Shown here: piece by piece, positions 1 to 9,190 of the stretch
Numbering within the stretch: the first letter of the stretch is position 1
How the letters are laid out: each line of letters opens with the position of its first letter
Assembly: GCF_008271465.1 (NCBI RefSeq)
Contig: NZ_VMDU01000002.1
Span: 434,001 to 498,000, forward strand
Origin: Tabrizicola flagellatus
Lineage (GTDB): Bacteria; Pseudomonadota; Alphaproteobacteria; Rhodobacterales; Rhodobacteraceae
Reading direction: 5' to 3'
Length of the DNA stretch: 64,000 nucleotides
The notes under the pieces: generated by a model
Told to the model about the DNA's origin: nothing
Seen by the model: only the letters and a program-made list of their open reading frames with translations
Database searches by the model: none
Position numbers and translations under genes: made by a program

Positions 1-1053
1 GTTCAGGAACTCGCGCAGGGCGCCGGGGCGCTGCGGCATGCGCAGGATGAAATACTTCTTCAGCCCCGCGAACCGCTGGGCGCGTTCCTTGACCTCGGGC
101 AGGCGCTCGAAGTCGAAATTCCCGCCCGAGGTGACGCAGACCACGGTCTTGCCGCGGATTTCCTCGGCCAGTTCGGGCAGCACGTCCAGGGACAGGGCGC
201 CGGCAGGTTCCAGCACGATGCCTTCGTGGTTCAGCATTTCCAGCATGGTCACGCAGATCCGGTCCTCGGGCGCCAGCAGCACATCCTCGCGGTCCACCCA
301 GTCCAGCCGGCGGAAGGTGTGGTCGCCGACCCGGGCCACGGCGGCGCCATCGACGAAGCTGTTGACCTGCTGCAGCTTGACGGGCGCGCCGTCCATCAGC
401 GCGGCGGTCAGGCTGGCCCCGCCGAGGGGCTCGACAAAGCGGAAATCGGTGTCCGGCGCCACTTCGCGCAGATAGCTGGTCACCCCCGAGGCCAGCCCGC
501 CCCCGCCGACCGGCAGCACCACGAGGTCGGGCGCGCGGCCGAGCTGGTCCAGGAGTTCCACCCCGACCGACGCCTGTCCCTCGATCACGTCGGGGTCGTC
601 GAAGGGCGACAGGAAATGCGCGCGCGCCTCGGCACAGAAGGCCTGGGCGGCGGCAAGCGTCTGGTCGAAATAGTCGCCGGTCAGCACGATCTCGATGTTC
701 GCGCCGCCGAAGACGCGGGTCTTGTCGATCTTCTGCTGCGGGGTCGTCACCGGCATGAAGACCGTGCCCGAGACATCGAAATGCCGGCAGGCATAGGCCA
801 TGCCCTGCGCATGGTTGCCCGCGCTGGCACAGACGAAGCGGCGCTGGTCGGGCTGTTGTGCCCGCACCTTGCGCATCGCATTGAAGGCTCCGCGCAGCTT
901 GTAGCTGCGGACCGGCGACAGGTCCTCGCGTTTCAGCCAGATCTCGGCGCCGTAGCGGTCCGACAGGAAGTCGTTGCGCTGCAGCGGCGTTTCGGGGAAC
1001 AGCGCGCGCAGGGCCGCGGTCGTCGCTCTTGCCGCATCCGCAAAGCCTGACAT
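1..1053 (-). CDS. ilvA: Threonine ammonia-lyase (biosynthetic threonine dehydratase), C-terminus cut by window
   Basis: This PLP enzyme converts threonine to 2-oxobutyrate, the first step of isoleucine synthesis. Reading the minus strand from the ATG at 1053 gives MSGFADAARATTAAL, then the lysine motif SYKLRGAFN that binds PLP. CASAGNHAQG and the glycine loop VVLPVGGGGLASG follow. The last readable residues, FILRMPQRPGALREFLN, are the start of the C-terminal ACT-like regulatory domain, so the frame is open at the window edge and about 351 residues are present. The family is usually 400 or more residues. It is transcribed divergently from the exported protein at 1164. Identity is secure; the missing part is only the regulatory tail. 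Confidence 0.93.
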   Translation of the reverse strand, partial: MSGFADAARATTAALRALFPETPLQRNDFLSDRYGAEIWLKREDLSPVRSYKLRGAFNAMRKVRAQQPDQRRFVCASAGNHAQGMAYACRHFDVSGTVFMPVTTPQQKIDKTRVFGGANIEIVLTGDYFDQTLAAAQAFCAEARAHFLSPFDDPDVIEGQASVGVELLDQLGRAPDLVVLPVGGGGLASGVTSYLREVAPDTDFRFVEPLGGASLTAALMDGAPVKLQQVNSFVDGAAVARVGDHTFRRLDWVDREDVLLAPEDRICVTMLEMLNHEGIVLEPAGALSLDVLPELAEEIRGKTVVCVTSGGNFDFERLPEVKERAQRFAGLKKYFILRMPQRPGALREFLN

Positions 1054-1163
1054 GGCCCCAGTATACCTCTGGTTTATGCGTTGTGTCATATTCTGGCCAT
1101 GATTGGCGCCCCGCATGGAAGACCATTCATTAGCCTGTGCCATCCAGACAAGGACTCGCTCCA

Positions 1164-2111
1164 ATGCGCAAGATGAAACTGTTGTCTGTACTTGCCGTGT
1201 CACTCCTGGTTTTTTCCCCGGCCCTGGCAGTTCTCCCCCCGGGGTTTGGCGCCGCACATGCCAAGGGTGAGGGCTCTGGTGGGGGGAAGGGCAAGTCTGA
1301 ATCGAAGAAGTCCGAATCGGGTAAATCCGAGGCTAGATCGTCCGGGAAGGGGAAGTCCGAGGCGAAGTCGTCCGAGAAGCGCAAGGCCAAGCAGGAGAAG
1401 TCCGCCAAATCCGCCGCCAAGAAGAAGACAACGAAGGCGGCCGAAGACGGCTCCATGAAGGCCGCCAAGGCCAAGTCCGCAAAGGCGGCGGGGCTTGCGC
1501 CGAACGAACTTGGCAAGATGAACGGCGCCATGAACGCCAACATCAACGCCGTGCTGGCGCATATCCGCAACGGCCAGACGACGAAGGGTCCGGTGGGCCT
1601 TCTGGCCGGGCTGGCGGTGGCGGACTCTTCGGCCCTGGCCGCGGCGGGTCAGGCGGCTGAACTGGAAGCACGCGCCGCGGAGTTCGATGCCCTTCAGGCG
1701 AAGGTCGAGGAAGCAGGCTTCGCTACCGTGGAAGATTATCTTCAGGCACGGACGGACGGCACGCTGACGAACGAGCAGCTGGCTGTGTCGGGTGACATCG
1801 ACACAATGATCGCAGATCTTGGCGGAACCGATGCGACCGGGCTTCAGCTTGCAGAAAGCCGGCCGGAGGATGCGGAGATCCAGGCTGCCCGGGACGCCGC
1901 TGCCCTGGCGGGCCAGGCTGTCACCGATGCCGAACAGGCGATCATTGACGCCTGGAACAAGACGGGTGACGCGACAGCGCTGCTGGACGCCTTGCGCGCC
2001 AGGCTGGCCCCGCACCAGACCGAGATCGACGCCACCGTGGCCGAAACGCTGGCATCAGATGAGACCGCGGTGCTTCTTCCCGAAGCGGATGAGGTCATCG
2101 TCGTGAAGTGA
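1164..2111 (+). CDS. Lys/Ser-rich exported protein of unknown function
   Basis: I do not recognise a family. The protein has 315 residues from the ATG at 1164. That start is chosen over an in-frame upstream codon because AAGGA lies 9 bases before it and a signal peptide (MRKMKLLSVLAVSLLVF, then AVLPPGFGAAHA) follows at once. Residues about 32-105 are low complexity: repeated KSE/KSA/KSS blocks, strongly basic, apparently disordered. The rest is Ala-rich, predicted helical and more acidic (ELEARAAEFDALQAKVEEAG), ending in DEVIVVK. The layout is that of a periplasmic protein with a basic linker and a helical bundle. A wall- or nucleic-acid-binding role for the basic tract is only a guess. Confidence 0.75.
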   Translation: MRKMKLLSVLAVSLLVFSPALAVLPPGFGAAHAKGEGSGGGKGKSESKKSESGKSEARSSGKGKSEAKSSEKRKAKQEKSAKSAAKKKTTKAAEDGSMKAAKAKSAKAAGLAPNELGKMNGAMNANINAVLAHIRNGQTTKGPVGLLAGLAVADSSALAAAGQAAELEARAAEFDALQAKVEEAGFATVEDYLQARTDGTLTNEQLAVSGDIDTMIADLGGTDATGLQLAESRPEDAEIQAARDAAALAGQAVTDAEQAIIDAWNKTGDATALLDALRARLAPHQTEIDATVAETLASDETAVLLPEADEVIVVK

Positions 2112-2271
2112 TCCGCCTGGCCACAGGGCCATGGCCGCACCGAAGCGAGCGCCGAATCATCGGGGCGCGCGTCCGGCTTCTGCGGGTCGAGCCTCGACAC
2201 GGGTCTCGGCCATTCTTGCCCTCGGCCCGGTTTCGCTTTAAGCGCCAGCGAAACCGGGACGGAGTGCATCC

Positions 2272-3498
2272 ATGCAGAAGCCGAAGAAAGTCGTCCTCGC
2301 CTATTCGGGCGGGCTTGATACCTCGATCATCCTGAAATGGCTGCAGACGGAGTATGGCTGCGAGGTGGTGACCTTCACCGCCGATCTGGGCCAGGGCGAG
2401 GAGCTGGAGCCCGCCCGTCAGAAGGCGCTGCTTCTGGGGATCAGGCCCGAGAACATCCACATCGTCGATGTGCGTGAAGAATTCGTGCGCGACTTCGTCT
2501 TCCCGATGTTCCGGGCCAATGCGCTGTACGAGGGGCTGTATCTTCTGGGCACCTCGATCGCCCGGCCGCTGATCAGCCAGCACCTCGTGCGCATCGCGCA
2601 TGAGACGGGCGCGGATGCGGTGGCGCATGGCGCGACGGGCAAGGGCAACGACCAGGTGCGGTTCGAGCTGTCTGCCGCGGCGCTGGATCCGGCGATCAAG
2701 GTGATCGCGCCCTGGCGACTGTGGAATCTGACCAGCCGGACGAAACTGCTTGAGTTCGCCGAGGCCAATCAGATCCCGATCGCCAAGGACAAGCGGGGAG
2801 AGGCTCCGTTCAGCGTGGACGCGAACCTGTTGCACACCTCGTCGGAGGGCCGCGTGCTGGAGAATCCGGCCGAGGAATTCCCGAACTATGTGTTGCAGCG
2901 GGTGGTGCCGGTGGAAGAGGCCCCCGATCAGGCCGAGATGGTGGAGATCACCTTCGAGAAGGGCGATGCCGTGGCGATCAACGGCGAGCGGATGTCGCCG
3001 GCCACGATCCTGACCCGGCTGAACGAGCTGGGCGGCAAACATGGCGTGGGCGTGCTGGACCTGGTGGAGAACCGCTTCGTGGGGATGAAGAGCCGCGGGG
3101 TTTACGAGACGCCGGGCGGCACCATCCTGCTGGAGGCGCACCGGGGGATCGAGCAGATCACGCTGGACGCGGGCGCGGGGCACCTGAAGGATTCGATCAT
3201 GCCGCGCTATGCGGAACTGATCTACAACGGGTTCTGGTTCAGCCCCGAGCGCGAGGCGCTACAGGCGCTGATCGACAAGACGCAGGAGCATGTGACCGGG
3301 ACGGTGAGGGTGAAGCTTTACAAGGGCTCGGCCCGGACGGTGGCGCGCTGGTCTGAGCATTCGCTGTATTCGGAAAAGCACGTCACCTTCGAGGAGGATG
3401 CGGGCGCCTACGACCAGAAGGACGCGGAAGGCTTCATCAGGCTGAATGCGCTGCGGCTGCGGCTGATTGCGAGCAGGAACGCACGGGTGGCGAAGTAG
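2272..3498 (+). CDS. argG: Argininosuccinate synthase
   Basis: It joins citrulline and aspartate using ATP to make argininosuccinate, the penultimate step of arginine synthesis, in the cytoplasm. The 408-residue protein opens with the PP-loop motif [12 protein letters not shown]. It also carries [15 protein letters not shown] and [13 protein letters not shown], all typical of the family, and the length is normal. The ATG at 2272 is preceded by a weak purine-rich GGAG. The gene stands alone. A 17-bp palindrome (two 8-base arms around one base) begins immediately after its stop, and an intrinsic-terminator-like hairpin lies about 50 bases further on. Confidence 0.97.
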   Translation: MQKPKKVVLAYSGGLDTSIILKWLQTEYGCEVVTFTADLGQGEELEPARQKALLLGIRPENIHIVDVREEFVRDFVFPMFRANALYEGLYLLGTSIARPLISQHLVRIAHETGADAVAHGATGKGNDQVRFELSAAALDPAIKVIAPWRLWNLTSRTKLLEFAEANQIPIAKDKRGEAPFSVDANLLHTSSEGRVLENPAEEFPNYVLQRVVPVEEAPDQAEMVEITFEKGDAVAINGERMSPATILTRLNELGGKHGVGVLDLVENRFVGMKSRGVYETPGGTILLEAHRGIEQITLDAGAGHLKDSIMPRYAELIYNGFWFSPEREALQALIDKTQEHVTGTVRVKLYKGSARTVARWSEHSLYSEKHVTFEEDAGAYDQKDAEGFIRLNALRLRLIASRNARVAK

Positions 3499-3546
3499 CC
3501 GTCCACGGTGGACGGAACTCTGGTCAAAGGCACATCAAGGGGTTGA

Positions 3547-3569
3547 GGGCGCGCATTTACGCGCCCTTT
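3547..3569 (+). terminator. Hairpin terminator after argG
   Basis: GGGCGCG (3547-3553) pairs with CGCGCCC (3560-3566) around the loop CATTTA, followed by TTTACCTTT. A strong GC stem with a short T-rich tail 48 bases after the argG stop fits rho-independent termination. A second inverted repeat, CCGTCCAC-G-GTGGACGG, lies at 3499-3515. Confidence 0.6.
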
Positions 3570-3593
3570 ACCTTTGGCGGTGTGCCGCGGAAC

Positions 3594-3660
3594 GCTCGTC
3601 GATGACTTCGTCACTCCTCGCTTGGCCTTCGCGACGAGAAGCCGGAGGCGCAAGAGGAGC
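3594..3660 (+). repeat. Dispersed palindromic intergenic repeat, copy 1
   Basis: Shares GATGACTTCGTCACTC, CGACGAGAAGCCG and AGGCGCA with copies at 22155, 36369 and 58327. The outer ends are near-complementary (GCTCGTCG against GAGGAGC) and an inner TGAC-TTC-GTCA hairpin is visible. It fills the junction between convergent argG and the M28 peptidase gene, so a bidirectional terminator or REP-like role is plausible. Confidence 0.6.
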
Positions 3661-5724
3661 CTAGAGCGCAAGCTGCGTCACGGCGCGGGCGACGGCGCAG
3701 ACGATGTCGCGGGCATAGGCGGCATCCGTCGTCCGGTCGGCGGCGCGGTGGTAGTTCGGATTGCCGTCGGCGGCGGGCTCGGTGGGCAGGTTCGCGAAGA
3801 AATTCTCGCTGGCCAGCACTGCGCCCCAGCCCTGCTGATGGAAGGCCGCATGGTCCGAGCGGTTGATCGCCCCGTCATAGACGTTGCGGTCCGGCCCGCC
3901 GAAGGTCGAGGTGCCCTTGTAGATCTGCGCGGGCGCCAGCCGGCCAAGCTGGGCGGCGGCCAGCGCCACGCGGTCGGCCAGCGGCAGGCTCAGGTCGCGG
4001 ATCGCGGGGTCGGTATAGCCCGCATGCAGCTCGAAGATCCGGTTGGCGTCGGAATTGTAGCCGATCATGTCCATGCAGATCACCGCCCGCACCGGCGCCC
4101 GAGCCGCCTTAAGGGATGCCGCATAGGCCTTGGACCCGACCAGGCCCGATTCCTCGGCGTTGAAGAAACAGAAGCGGACGGTGTGGGTCAGCCTGCCGGC
4201 ATAGGCGCGGAAGTGGCGGGCGAGCGACAGCACCCCGGCCAGGCCGGAGCCGTTGTCGTCGCGCCCCGGCGCGGGGCTGGTGGGCGCCTGGTAGCCCGGT
4301 TCGAACCCGGCAGTCGAATCCATATGCGCGCCGACGATGACGAGACCCGCGCCGAAGCCGGGGAGCGGGCAGCGGTGCTTCCACCAGGGAAACCAGGGTT
4401 GCAGCTTCAGGACCCGTTCGATCTCGGCCCGGATGGTGGCATCGGGCAGATCGTCGAAGCCCTCGGCCCAGCTGTCCTGGGCGAGGGCACCGAGATCCGG
4501 CAGCCAGCGGTCGGGCGGGGGCAGGGGGCCGGCATCGCGCAGGATGCGGAGGTAACGCTCCAGGATCTCGGGCCGGATCCGCAGGCGGCCCAGGCCGGGC
4601 AGGTCGGCGATGATGTTGGAATGGGTGGCCCCGGCATGGACGAAGTCGTGCCGCCAGGGGCAGTAGCCCATGCCGCGCAGGTCGGCGATCAGCGCGGCCT
4701 CGGCGCGCTTGTTGTCGGGATGCGCGGAATGGCGCGAGACGATGGGGCCGGCGGCATCGAGCGTGGTGACGCCCGTGTAGCGGTCGAGGTCGGCCTCGTA
4801 GGCGGCGGTCACCACCGAACAGCGCGGGCGGATCGCGGCGAGGATCTTGCGGACGGCGGGGTCGAGTTCCACGGCCTCCAGTATCTCGGGCAGCTTGCCG
4901 ATGTCGGGCACGTCGAAGTCGGCGGCCTCGTGCAGGGCCGGTTGCAGAAGGCCGGGGTCGGGGGCGAGAAACTCGGCATGGCCATGACCGCCGTGCAGGT
5001 GGAGGGCCTCGGCCGTCTCGCCGGGTTTCAGCGCGATCAGGATCTGGCCCGGCTCGCTGTAGAGGATGGGCCGGCCGGCCAGCGCGGCGGCGAGGTCGCC
5101 CTGGTGGCCGGGATCGCCCGCGTCGAGCCGGGCCCAGACCAGATCCTCGGTCGCGGGGTCACAGGCGAGGGGAAAGACCGAGAGGCCCATCTCGGCGGCG
5201 GTGGCCTGGGCCTCGGGCGGGATCAGGGCGATCAGCGCCCAGCCGTCGGGTGCGGGCTGGAACTGCATCGGGATCGCGCCGCTGCGGGACGCGAAGCGTT
5301 CGACGACATCGCGCGGGCCTGCGATGCGGGCGGCGACCGGGGCAACGCCCCTGGCCAGCATCGGGATCAGCGCGGGATGGGCGGCGGGGGTGAAGCCTGC
5401 GGCCCGCGCCTCGCCGCGCAGGCGCCGGTCGGCCGAGACCAGCGCGGTCGCCGGATCGCTGCCCGAGAGCGCGCCGAGGTCGCCGTAGGTCAGCGGGCCG
5501 AGCGGCAGCAGGCGGAGGGCGGCGGGCGCGAAGCCGGTCAGGGCCTCGGCCCCGGGCAGGTCGGCGGCGCCGGGGAGGGCAAGGAGGATCTCGACCCCGG
5601 TGAGGCCGGTTGCGGCCGCGTGCAGCGATGGCGCGAGGTCTAGGCCAAGGAGGCGGCCGTCCTCCTCGCGCAGGGTGCCGCTGGTCTGGTCGAGAACGAC
5701 GATGGCGCGGGTGATCGGGGGCAT
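3661..5724 (-). CDS. M28-family zinc aminopeptidase with long N-terminal extension
   Basis: A 687-residue protein whose C-terminal ~230 residues carry the M28 di-zinc site: His467 and Asp469 in GAHMDST, Asp489/490 in RDDNGSG, Glu524-525 in FNAEESG, Asp552 in CMDMIGYN and His625 in SDHAAFH. All expected ligands are present, so it should be an active exopeptidase. The first ~450 residues are not a known protease domain. They begin ITRAIVVLDQTSGTL and include ALVSADRRLRGEARAAG, which has a faint HAD/PIN-like feel (inference). There is no signal peptide, unlike most M28 enzymes, so it should act in the cytoplasm. The start is the ATG at 5724, with GGAG just upstream. It lies 16 bases downstream of the histidine phosphatase gene in a minus-strand operon that includes the metallopeptidase. 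Confidence 0.88.
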   Translation of the reverse strand: MPPITRAIVVLDQTSGTLREEDGRLLGLDLAPSLHAAATGLTGVEILLALPGAADLPGAEALTGFAPAALRLLPLGPLTYGDLGALSGSDPATALVSADRRLRGEARAAGFTPAAHPALIPMLARGVAPVAARIAGPRDVVERFASRSGAIPMQFQPAPDGWALIALIPPEAQATAAEMGLSVFPLACDPATEDLVWARLDAGDPGHQGDLAAALAGRPILYSEPGQILIALKPGETAEALHLHGGHGHAEFLAPDPGLLQPALHEAADFDVPDIGKLPEILEAVELDPAVRKILAAIRPRCSVVTAAYEADLDRYTGVTTLDAAGPIVSRHSAHPDNKRAEAALIADLRGMGYCPWRHDFVHAGATHSNIIADLPGLGRLRIRPEILERYLRILRDAGPLPPPDRWLPDLGALAQDSWAEGFDDLPDATIRAEIERVLKLQPWFPWWKHRCPLPGFGAGLVIVGAHMDSTAGFEPGYQAPTSPAPGRDDNGSGLAGVLSLARHFRAYAGRLTHTVRFCFFNAEESGLVGSKAYAASLKAARAPVRAVICMDMIGYNSDANRIFELHAGYTDPAIRDLSLPLADRVALAAAQLGRLAPAQIYKGTSTFGGPDRNVYDGAINRSDHAAFHQQGWGAVLASENFFANLPTEPAADGNPNYHRAADRTTDAAYARDIVCAVARAVTQLAL

Positions 5725-5740
5725 GGGGGTCTCCTGACGG

Positions 5741-6277
5741 TCAGGGCGTGGGGGTGCCGTAGCGCAGGCGCAGGATGCGGGTCGCGCACCAGCTGCGGGT
5801 GAGGACGAAGAGCCGGTCGAACTGGCTGTCGGCCAGTTCGGGCAGGCCGGGGGCGCCGAGCGCGGCGGCGATGTCATCCACGGTGTTGGAATGGGCGACG
5901 ACCAGGACGGTGCGTCCGGCGTGGCCGGCGCGGATCGCAGCGACCAGGCCCGCGGCGTCGGTCGCGGCATAGAGCGTGGGTTGCAGTCCCGCCGTCTGTG
6001 CCGCCGGGGCGCCGGTCTGGCGCGAGCGCAGCGTGTCGGTGACGAAGACCGCCGAGAGGTTGGCGTCCTGCAGCATCTGGGCCAGAAGCGCGGCGCGGGC
6101 CTGCCCGGCGGGGGTGAGCGCCGGGTCGGCGCCGGCCCCGCGTTCGGCATGACGGACCAGGACGACCGTCACGGTCCACAGGAGCTTGGCAAGCCTGCGC
6201 TTGATGGTGGCAGTCGGTTCGATCTCGTGCAGTGGCAGAAACGCCGCCCCGGAGGGGGCGGAGGCCGGGCTGTCCAT
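5741..6277 (-). CDS. Histidine phosphatase family protein (SixA/phosphoglycerate-mutase-like)
   Basis: A 178-residue protein with the phosphohistidine motif VLVRHAERG (His43), the arginine-bearing TDTLRSRQTG and the second histidine in VVAHSNTVDD, the complete active-site set of the histidine phosphatase superfamily. Substrate is unknown; the short length fits SixA-like phosphatases. About 35 residues precede the domain and there is no clear signal peptide. AGGAAGG lies 8 bases before the ATG at 6277. It sits between the metallopeptidase and M28 genes on the same strand and probably shares their mRNA, so it may be a regulatory or small-molecule phosphatase in the proteolytic cluster (inference). 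Confidence 0.85.
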   Translation of the reverse strand: MDSPASAPSGAAFLPLHEIEPTATIKRRLAKLLWTVTVVLVRHAERGAGADPALTPAGQARAALLAQMLQDANLSAVFVTDTLRSRQTGAPAAQTAGLQPTLYAATDAAGLVAAIRAGHAGRTVLVVAHSNTVDDIAAALGAPGLPELADSQFDRLFVLTRSWCATRILRLRYGTPTP

Positions 6278-6312
6278 GGCGATCCCTTCCTGAAATGATG
6301 GTCGCGCTGCGA

Positions 6313-6340
6313 CGGGCCGGAGCCTTGCGGCCCCGGCCCG
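6313..6340 (-). terminator. GC hairpin between metallopeptidase and phosphatase genes
   Basis: CGGGCCGG (6313-6320) pairs with CCGGCCCG (6333-6340) around a 12-base loop in the 73-base gap. There is no T-tract, so it may be an attenuating or RNA-stabilising hairpin rather than a full terminator. Confidence 0.35.
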
Positions 6341-6350
6341 GTCCGGCGGT

Positions 6351-7131
6351 TCAGTCGCCGTCGAAGTCGATTTCCAGCCGCATGGTGCGGATGCCGCGCG
6401 TGGCGCCGTCGATCTCCTCTCCGCGAAGGATCTTCAGGATCTCTTCCATCGTCGGGCGCCGGGTGCGGACCGGACGGTCGGGGAGCTTCGGCGGCCAGTC
6501 CTGCGGGCCGTTCGGCGGGCCGTCCTTCGGCGGATCGTCGTCGTCGTCGTCGGGCTCTCCGGGGTCGTCGTCCCTGGCCATGCGGAAGTCGAGCTTGTAG
6601 GTCATGCCGCCCGACAACTCGCCGTCGAGGAGGGTGCTGATCCGGATCTCGTCATCCTTGCGGTCGATCGACTGCCTGAGGAGATCGGCGTCGAAATCCT
6701 TGCCGCGGGTCAGGACCAGCATGACCTTGCGGCTTTCGCGCGGGCCAAGCTCGAACTTCGCGCCGCCGGCCGACCGGATGGCGATGCGCCAGCCAAGCTT
6801 TTGCAGGAACCTGGGCAGCGTCACCTCGACCTTGGCCACCACGGGCTTGCTGAACGGGTTGCGGATCCAGATGAGGTGCTTGCGGAAAAGCTTGATGATG
6901 TCGAGGATCGTCGGCCGGACCGGAGAAATGTTGCGCTGGCCGATGTTGTTGTCGAAGGGCACGAAGCGGTGTTCGGGGATGGTGCCCTGGATCGTGGTGT
7001 CGTTGCCGGGATCGCCGGTGGCATGGGCGATGGCCATGAGGCATTCGTGGCCGACCACGGTCGGGACAAAGCGGAAGGGCCCGAGGATCACGCTGGCCCC
7101 CGGCGCGAGCGGACCTGGGGCGGACAGCGTG
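6351..7131 (-). pseudogene. Out-of-frame C-terminal part of the metallopeptidase gene
   Basis: From about 7131 downward a second frame reads ATLSAPGPLAPGASVILGPF, continues with FVPTVVGHECLMAIAHATG, and ends after an acidic Pro/Asp-rich linker at MRLEIDFDGD. No start codon or ribosome site precedes it. Adding one base near 7131 (between two ACG codons separated only by CC) would fuse it to the 700-residue part and give a protein of roughly 945 residues with a C-terminal beta-rich domain and tail. A single-base deletion is therefore the simplest explanation, either genuine or a sequencing error. I see no slippery-site arrangement suggesting programmed frameshifting. Confidence 0.65.
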
Positions 7132-9190
7132 GCGTGTCCATCGGCGCCCAGTCGTCGGGGAAGGCGAGGCCCGAGCCGAGCAGCGCGTGGTAGGCATCCA
7201 CCCGCACGTTCTGCGCCGGTTGCATCCCGCGGTTCTTCACCCGGACATACATGTAGCTCTTGAACCCCACGAGCGGGTTCTGGTGCGTCAGCCCGCCGTC
7301 GGGGCGGCGCCGGCACCACATGTCCTGGCAGGACCAGTGGTTCGCGAGGTAGGTGTATTCCCCGCCCCGTCCGTCGTCGATGTAGACATCCACGTCCGGC
7401 GGGTTGCCTTCGCGGTTCACCGTCTGCGGCTGGCCGGGAGCGGCGCCGGGCTGGAACAGTCCCTGCTTCTCGAAGGCCCAGCGGATCACCTTGTGCAGTG
7501 CCCCGCCGGGGATGCCCTTGAACGAGGGCGTGGTCCTGTCGGCGGTCTGGAGATGGCCCACGAAGACTTCCGGGATCGCCGTGGTGGCGGTCATCAGGCC
7601 GATGGCCTTGAAGATCAGATAGGCCGTGACCTGGGCCGCGCGGCGCTGGGTCGCCAGGTGCGGGGAATCGCCGCCGATCGCGCGGTAGAAGCGGAACAGC
7701 GTGGTGGAGAGCACCTGCTCGCCGCCATACTGGGTGTTCCAGCGCGGGCCGAACCAGGCCCAGCCGTCGGCGATGGCGCGGTCGTGGCGGCGGTCGATGT
7801 TGAGGCCCGCCGCGGTCCAGGGGAAGGTCATGAACCGGTCCGCGGCCTGCGAGCCGGGATCGTTCAGGATCGCCCCCAGCGCGTCGCCCGCCGAATGGGC
7901 GAAGCCGAAGTTCGGGCTGTTCACGTTGTCCCAAAGGAGCGCGTGGCCGAATTCGTGCCAGACCACCCGGTTGTCGGTGGCAATCCCGATGGTCTGTCCG
8001 GGGATCATCTTGCCGAAGCGCAACTCAAGCAGTCCGTTGCCCATCGCGTTGCCGGGGGCCTGGGCGTTGACCGCGTCACCCAGCGCGCGGAAGTCGCAGG
8101 GCACCGGGAAGGTCGTGCCGTTGAAATAGGAGGCGACGTTGAATCCGTAGTCCTCCATCGTGCGGAACAACCGGTCGCAGTGGTGATAGCAGTTGGTCGC
8201 GGTGAATTCCTCCGTCTGGGCGTCGAAGTTGAAGGCGCCGTTGATGTTCGGAACCGTGGGCGCGGTCTGCACCGGGGCCTGGGTCTCGGCGATGCGGACA
8301 TAGTTCCCCGACAGGGGCTGCGGCACCGCCGGGATCAGCCCGGCCATGGTGTGCGAGCTGCGGAACGGGTTCAGCACCGCGTTCGGCGAGGCGGCCGAGA
8401 CATTGGCCCCGGTCTGGGTCTGCGGATCGCGGTCGAACACGAGCCCGGTCGCGCAGGCCACCAGCGCCCGCAGATAGAGGACATCGCCACTTTTCGGCTC
8501 CACCAGCGCGCGCCAGTTGACCGGTGCCTGACCCTTGCCCATCGCCGCCTGGAACAGCACCTCGTCGCAGATGTAGTGCTTGCCCTTGGCCAGGCCTTTC
8601 AGCTTCGTCGGCGGCAGGCGCGGCAGGTCCACGCCCGGCCCGCCGATGCAGCCTTCGTGGTCATGGGCCTCTTCACGCTCGTCCGGTTCGTAGCGCAGGA
8701 CGACCTGACGCTCGATCCGGGCATTGTCCATGTCGGGCAGTTCGATGCCCAGTAGCTTGACCAGCGCGGCGCGGCTGAGCTTGCGGGTGCCGGCCGGGGC
8801 AAGTGCCGAGGGGTTCTCCACCTCGATCTCGGCGTGCATCGAGGACTGGACCGATTCCAGCGCCAGGCTTTCGCCGTCCATCTGCATCCCGAGCCGGGCC
8901 CCGAACACGTCGAGCCCCATGACCTTCTGCTGATAGACGACGACCTTGGTGCCGGCGACGTCCCGTTCCGACTGGAATTCGGCCACCGGTGTGTCGCCCG
9001 CGCCTTCCAGCGCGGGGTCTCCGGCCAGGCGGGTTCCCGCAAGGCCAAGTGTGTCTTGCAGGGATTTCATGTAGTGTTCCGCCGCAAGCTGCGGCGTGGA
9101 CAGAGTGGTGGCGCTTTCGAGTGTCGAGGCTTCGGGGGCCTGAACGAAAACGACTTCGCCATACTCGTTGCGAACAACGGTCTCGGCCAT
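7088..9190 (-). CDS. FTP-propeptide/HExxH metallopeptidase, N-terminal and catalytic part (frameshifted gene)
   Basis: This frame gives 700 residues from the ATG at 9190. Residues about 30-150 look like an FTP (fungalysin/thermolysin propeptide) domain: AAEHYMKSLQDTLGL, then TKVVVYQQKVMGLDVFGARL. The zinc site is VVWHEFGHALLWDN (His412, Glu413, His416). A third ligand cannot be named with certainty; candidates are His432 or Asp436 in FAHSAGDALG. It is a gluzincin-like protease related to the M4/M36 types. Those are normally secreted, but this one has no signal peptide. The reading frame stays family-like up to DDWAPMDT, then runs into PRCPPQVRSRRGPA and stops at 7088, while the plausible continuation lies in another frame from about 7131. 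It heads the minus-strand operon and is divergent from the subtilisin-trypsin gene. Confidence 0.82.
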   Translation of the reverse strand: MAETVVRNEYGEVVFVQAPEASTLESATTLSTPQLAAEHYMKSLQDTLGLAGTRLAGDPALEGAGDTPVAEFQSERDVAGTKVVVYQQKVMGLDVFGARLGMQMDGESLALESVQSSMHAEIEVENPSALAPAGTRKLSRAALVKLLGIELPDMDNARIERQVVLRYEPDEREEAHDHEGCIGGPGVDLPRLPPTKLKGLAKGKHYICDEVLFQAAMGKGQAPVNWRALVEPKSGDVLYLRALVACATGLVFDRDPQTQTGANVSAASPNAVLNPFRSSHTMAGLIPAVPQPLSGNYVRIAETQAPVQTAPTVPNINGAFNFDAQTEEFTATNCYHHCDRLFRTMEDYGFNVASYFNGTTFPVPCDFRALGDAVNAQAPGNAMGNGLLELRFGKMIPGQTIGIATDNRVVWHEFGHALLWDNVNSPNFGFAHSAGDALGAILNDPGSQAADRFMTFPWTAAGLNIDRRHDRAIADGWAWFGPRWNTQYGGEQVLSTTLFRFYRAIGGDSPHLATQRRAAQVTAYLIFKAIGLMTATTAIPEVFVGHLQTADRTTPSFKGIPGGALHKVIRWAFEKQGLFQPGAAPGQPQTVNREGNPPDVDVYIDDGRGGEYTYLANHWSCQDMWCRRRPDGGLTHQNPLVGFKSYMYVRVKNRGMQPAQNVRVDAYHALLGSGLAFPDDWAPMDTPRCPPQVRSRRGPA

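Noticed and set aside
3594-3660. Palindromic repeat copies as CRISPR repeats
   Set aside because: The copies are tens of kilobases apart, variable in length, and no spacer array or cas gene exists here.
7100-7160. Programmed frameshift in the metallopeptidase gene
   Set aside because: No slippery heptamer, stop-adjacent signal or downstream hairpin pattern is evident; a plain one-base deletion explains the two frames.
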